Under the pieces are notes generated by a model, which was not told the DNA's origin, did not search any database, and worked only from the letters and a program-made list of their open reading frames with translations. From NCBI GenBank assembly GCA_016219145.1, contig JACRCG010000160.1, positions 1-7,931 of the forward strand: a stretch of 7,931 bases of DNA, in the 5' to 3' direction. Each line of letters opens with the position of its first letter. The stretch's first letter is position 1. Made by a program: the position numbers and the translations under genes. This document shows positions 5,924 to 7,931 of this stretch, one piece after another. Source of the stretch: Deltaproteobacteria bacterium (GTDB taxonomy: Bacteria; Desulfobacterota; Desulfuromonadia; Geobacterales; Pseudopelobacteraceae).

Positions 5924-7171
5924 TCACGGATATGTGCTGCAAAATAAGTGCTCTGCCTCTAAGCATTCCTGCGCAGTCAGGCCAAGTTTCCTGGCGCGAC
6001 TTTTCCAGTCACCAACAACTTTACACACGTCAGTGACGATCTCTTTGGCACGACCGATGTCCAAACGGTAATACTCCGCTGTCGAAAGAACTATTTCCAA
6101 ATCAGGTTGACGGCTATATTGGTCTAGTGACAGTGTGTGTTCCTCTTTTTTGAATGAAGGATTCATGTCGTAGGCTGGTGCCAGAGTCCAGCCGGCAGGT
6201 GATCGAATGAAACCATGGTTTCGCAAATGATCATCGCGATTGGCGGTTGTAACATTGAACACAACTCTGGTGAACAACTCTTCAAGATCACGGGTAATAA
6301 AATCAGCTTCGCCGTAGGTGGCGATGAATTCCGCCAACTCCAGGTAACTAGCGTCTTCGGTGTCAATGTGGCCGAGCATCGTCATGGCTGAGGCAAAAAA
6401 GCGCCGATTGACACCGATCCGATCAAATCTTTTTACCAGGAAGGTATGATATCCGCTGCCTATCTGCATGAGTCGGGATTCGGGCACAGTAATGCCGCAT
6501 TGTCGCGCAAGGTCTTGAAGGAGCATCTCCCAAAGGGCAACATCATAGTCATCATCGGCTGAAGGAAACTTGGCAATCCAGAGACTGCCGTCATTATCGA
6601 CCAGATTTGCCTTGGGGCGGGCTCCGCCAAGCGATGAACCCGGTGCAACCAAGACCTTCAACCATTCCTTGATCTTGCCGAGATCATCCTGTTTCTTTCT
6701 CGTCAACTCGAAGGTAACCGCCTGTAACTCGGCAATACGGGTAACCGGTGGAGCTGATCGCGCCTCATCGGCCAGAAAGGTCTGTTCGTCAGGTCGGCTG
6801 AAACGCAATGCCCCCATCCGGGTGCAGTCCTGGACCCCCAGCAGATATTCCCACGGTCCCAGAGTTCTTGGTGTGCGGCCTTCTTCTCTGGCTTCGACTG
6901 CTTCCCGGCGTTTCATAAGAACCTGCCCCCAACGGTCGGGACACGAATCCATGAACGCACCAAAATTTGAATTGCCCGGAAAGAACTCGCCGGAAGTCAA
7001 ATCCAGCTCCGGATCAAGTGGGAAGGCGTGGGCATGTTTGAGCCAGGTCGGCTCGTAGGCAAAGCGTACGCTTCCTCGATCCCCTCGGGACAGTATGCCT
7101 ATATGCTGCAGTGGGCCGAATGCCGGGTCGTCAAGCCAGACCCAGATATGCTCACCCTTTGCTTTGGCCAT
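5924..7171 (-). CDS. hipA: HipA-family serine/threonine kinase toxin
   Basis: HipA-type toxins are kinases; E. coli HipA phosphorylates glutamyl-tRNA synthetase and stalls translation, giving persistence. This 415-residue protein keeps the kinase motifs. The Gly-rich segment GSSLGGARPK (178–187) includes the serine region autophosphorylated in E. coli HipA. IAKFPS (199–204) holds the ATP-binding Lys201. RFDR is at 248–251. The catalytic loop NRDDHLRNHGF (311–321) carries Asp313 and the Mg-binding Asn318, and LAPAYDM (330–336) carries the DFG-like Asp335. The HipA N-terminal subdomain covers roughly 8–125. No key residue appears lost, so it is probably active. The true target is unknown, since HipA relatives differ in substrate. 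ATG 7171 overlaps the hipB stop (TGATG), and GGAG within the end of hipB lies 7 bases upstream, so translation is coupled. GTG 7174 is an alternative start. Confidence 0.93.
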   Translation of the reverse strand: MAKAKGEHIWVWLDDPAFGPLQHIGILSRGDRGSVRFAYEPTWLKHAHAFPLDPELDLTSGEFFPGNSNFGAFMDSCPDRWGQVLMKRREAVEAREEGRTPRTLGPWEYLLGVQDCTRMGALRFSRPDEQTFLADEARSAPPVTRIAELQAVTFELTRKKQDDLGKIKEWLKVLVAPGSSLGGARPKANLVDNDGSLWIAKFPSADDDYDVALWEMLLQDLARQCGITVPESRLMQIGSGYHTFLVKRFDRIGVNRRFFASAMTMLGHIDTEDASYLELAEFIATYGEADFITRDLEELFTRVVFNVTTANRDDHLRNHGFIRSPAGWTLAPAYDMNPSFKKEEHTLSLDQYSRQPDLEIVLSTAEYYRLDIGRAKEIVTDVCKVVGDWKSRARKLGLTAQECLEAEHLFCSTYP

Positions 7172-7503
7172 CACGAATCTCCTGCGGGTGCTTTTTTACG
7201 TGGAGCCCGTTTCCGCTGCGGCAAAGATTCGTCCTGTAAACGACGCCCCAGAACATCCTCTTTAGCGATCAGTGATAGATCTTCAACCATTCCCAGGACA
7301 CGCAGAACTTGAACATAAATTCCCATGGCAACGGAAGGGTCGCCGTTCTCAACCTTGTAGAGCGTCGGACGCGAAATGTCAGCCCTGGCACAGACCGTCT
7401 CCATGGAAAAGCGTCGGCGAAGCCGAGCATCCTTGAGTCGCTGCCCCAGAGCTTCCAGTTCTTTTGCTGAGGATGGATAGATAGTAACGGTTCTCTTGTT
7501 CAT
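7171..7503 (-). CDS. hipB: HipB-type antitoxin, Xre-family helix-turn-helix repressor
   Basis: This 110-residue protein is the likely antitoxin and operon repressor for the adjoining kinase. An Xre/Cro-type HTH covers about 16–72: LGQRLKDARLRRRFSMETVCARADISRPTLYKVENG, where SRPTLYKVE is the recognition helix. It is followed by VLRVLGMVEDL, typical of short HipB-like proteins. The C-terminal tail (95–110) is Lys/Arg/Pro-rich and probably disordered, as in antitoxins that expose a tail for binding or proteolysis. The only plausible start is ATG 7503, which has no Shine–Dalgarno sequence. The promoter predicts a transcript starting only a few bases before it, so a leaderless message is likely. 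It overlaps hipA by one base, and the order antitoxin then toxin is the usual one. A palindrome over the promoter is the expected self-repression site. Confidence 0.9.
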   Translation of the reverse strand: MNKRTVTIYPSSAKELEALGQRLKDARLRRRFSMETVCARADISRPTLYKVENGDPSVAMGIYVQVLRVLGMVEDLSLIAKEDVLGRRLQDESLPQRKRAPRKKAPAGDS

Positions 7504-7505
7504 AA

Positions 7506-7523
7506 TGTAAACTATTATTTACA
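7506..7523. promoter_or_regulatory. Palindromic operator candidate for HipB
   Basis: TGTAAA (7506–7511) and TTTACA (7518–7523) form a perfect 6-bp inverted repeat with a 6-base spacer. It lies directly upstream of the hipB ATG and overlaps the -10 region, so a bound dimer would block RNA polymerase. HTH antitoxins normally repress their own operon through such dyads. Binding by this HipB is inferred. Confidence 0.6.
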
Positions 7524-7543
7524 CAAAGCCTGTATTTTGTCAA
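7514..7543 (-). promoter_or_regulatory. hipBA promoter
   Basis: On the minus strand a perfect TTGACA (7543–7538) is followed after 18 bases by AATAAT (7519–7514), five of six matches to TATAAT. An alternative -10, TAAATA (7521–7516), would give a 16-base spacer. Initiation would fall near 7507, about 4 bases before the hipB ATG. Confidence 0.6.
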
Positions 7544-7576
7544 ATATAATTATCGTTACTTTGGTTGGCAGAGAAT

Positions 7577-7846
7577 TTACTTCATGATGCAGTCCAAGAC
7601 GGTGCTGCTATCGCTTTGCTGAACAAACACAGAATTGCTTTTAGCGACTATTCTGCCCGTCGGATTTTCGCTACAAGGACTTTCAGTTGACAAGGAGTCG
7701 GCTGTAAATGGTTGGCTTGAAGCGTTCCCCTCCATAAGCAGAGGCACCTGTCCGCCCTTTCCAGTTGAAAAGAAATCCTTCAACGCCTCATGTGTGAATG
7801 CCGCCTGTTTTCTGTTTTTCCGTAAGCGATCAAATGCATCAATGTG
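7577..7846 (-). pseudogene. Possible degenerate reading frame of unknown origin
   Basis: An 89-codon open stretch on the minus strand ends at a TAA 73 bases before hipB begins. Its first part, FDRLRKNRKQAAFTHEALKDFFSTGKGGQV, looks protein-like (charged, helical). The latter part is Ser-rich and featureless. No acceptable start codon or ribosome binding site lies at its beginning, so it is either a fragment of a former gene or chance. I cannot assign a family. Confidence 0.2.
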
Positions 7847-7850
7847 TCAA

Positions 7851-7896
7851 GCGCCAGGGTTATTTTCCAGTGCCTGCGCCAAGTTTATTTTCCAGT
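7851..7896 (+). repeat. Two 21-base direct repeats, transposon-end-like
   Basis: The copies at 7851–7871 and 7876–7896 both begin GCGCCA and end TTATTTTCCAGT and agree at 19 of 21 positions, separated by 4 bases (25-base period). Iterated subterminal repeats of about this size are known inside the ends of IS21-family elements, where the transposase binds. No istA or istB coding sequence is visible, so the family link is inference. Confidence 0.55.
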
Positions 7897-7931
7897 TTAG
7901 CGTTCAACGGGCTTCCTGTTAGTTCGTAACA

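Larger units (their letters stand above)
7504..7931. other. Right-hand stretch without a convincing gene; possible insertion-sequence debris
   Basis: Beyond the hipBA promoter I find no recognisable gene. The minus strand is open from 7846 to 7577 (HIDAFDRLRKNRKQAAFTHEAL..., 89 codons) but has no ATG or GTG start near its beginning and no ribosome binding site; a TTG start at 7783 gives 68 residues. The open plus-strand frame covers the same bases and has no family features either. Near-identical 21-base tandem repeats (7851–7896) and a short palindrome at the edge (7917–7931) look like a transposable-element terminus. Confidence 0.4.

Noticed and set aside
6570..7058. 162-codon plus-strand open frame
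   Set aside because: It is antisense to hipA, has no ribosome binding site, and its product shows shadow-like composition.
7635..7922. 95-codon plus-strand open frame at the right edge
   Set aside because: It starts at a non-ATG codon without a ribosome binding site, crosses the tandem repeats and has no recognisable domain.

Overview
The window looks like a chromosomal segment of a Gram-negative bacterium. A bifunctional chorismate mutase/prephenate dehydratase next to prephenate dehydrogenase, a GAF–HD-GYP signalling protein, moderate GC content and AGGAGG-type ribosome binding sites recall Geobacter/Pelobacter-like Desulfuromonadota. That placement is an impression from gene style, not a search result.

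Left part (1–3460, all minus strand): four genes read right to left and probably form one transcription unit. They are a small secreted protein of unknown function, gcvT (aminomethyltransferase of the glycine cleavage system), pheA (chorismate to phenylpyruvate) and tyrA (prephenate oxidation; its C-terminus runs off the left edge). Gaps are 19, 81 (51 with the upstream pheA start) and 12 bp. pheA and tyrA are the two branches from prephenate to phenylalanine and tyrosine. gcvT has no gcvH or gcvP beside it here.

Middle (3461–5043): a divergent promoter region separates this unit from a plus-strand gene for a GAF–HD-GYP protein, a probable cyclic-di-GMP phosphodiesterase. A complete tRNA-Gly with anticodon CCC and a hairpin terminator follow.

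Right part (5044–7931): the character changes. Just behind the tRNA there is an AT-rich, gene-poor stretch with pairs of TGCATCCG repeats, then a bidirectional terminator, an HU-type DNA-binding protein and a hipB–hipA toxin–antitoxin operon, all on the minus strand. The hipB promoter contains a perfect TGTAAA-N6-TTTACA palindrome and leaves almost no 5' leader. The last ~430 bases hold no convincing gene but carry two near-identical 21-base tandem repeats and a short palindrome resembling the end of an insertion sequence. A tRNA 3' end followed by toxin–antitoxin genes and repeat debris suggests an accessory island or its remnant, although no integrase and no second copy of the tRNA 3' end are visible.

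No wholly new system is evident. The most rewarding items are the hipB control region, the possible island boundary at the tRNA, the insertion inside the HD-GYP domain and the repeat array at the right edge.
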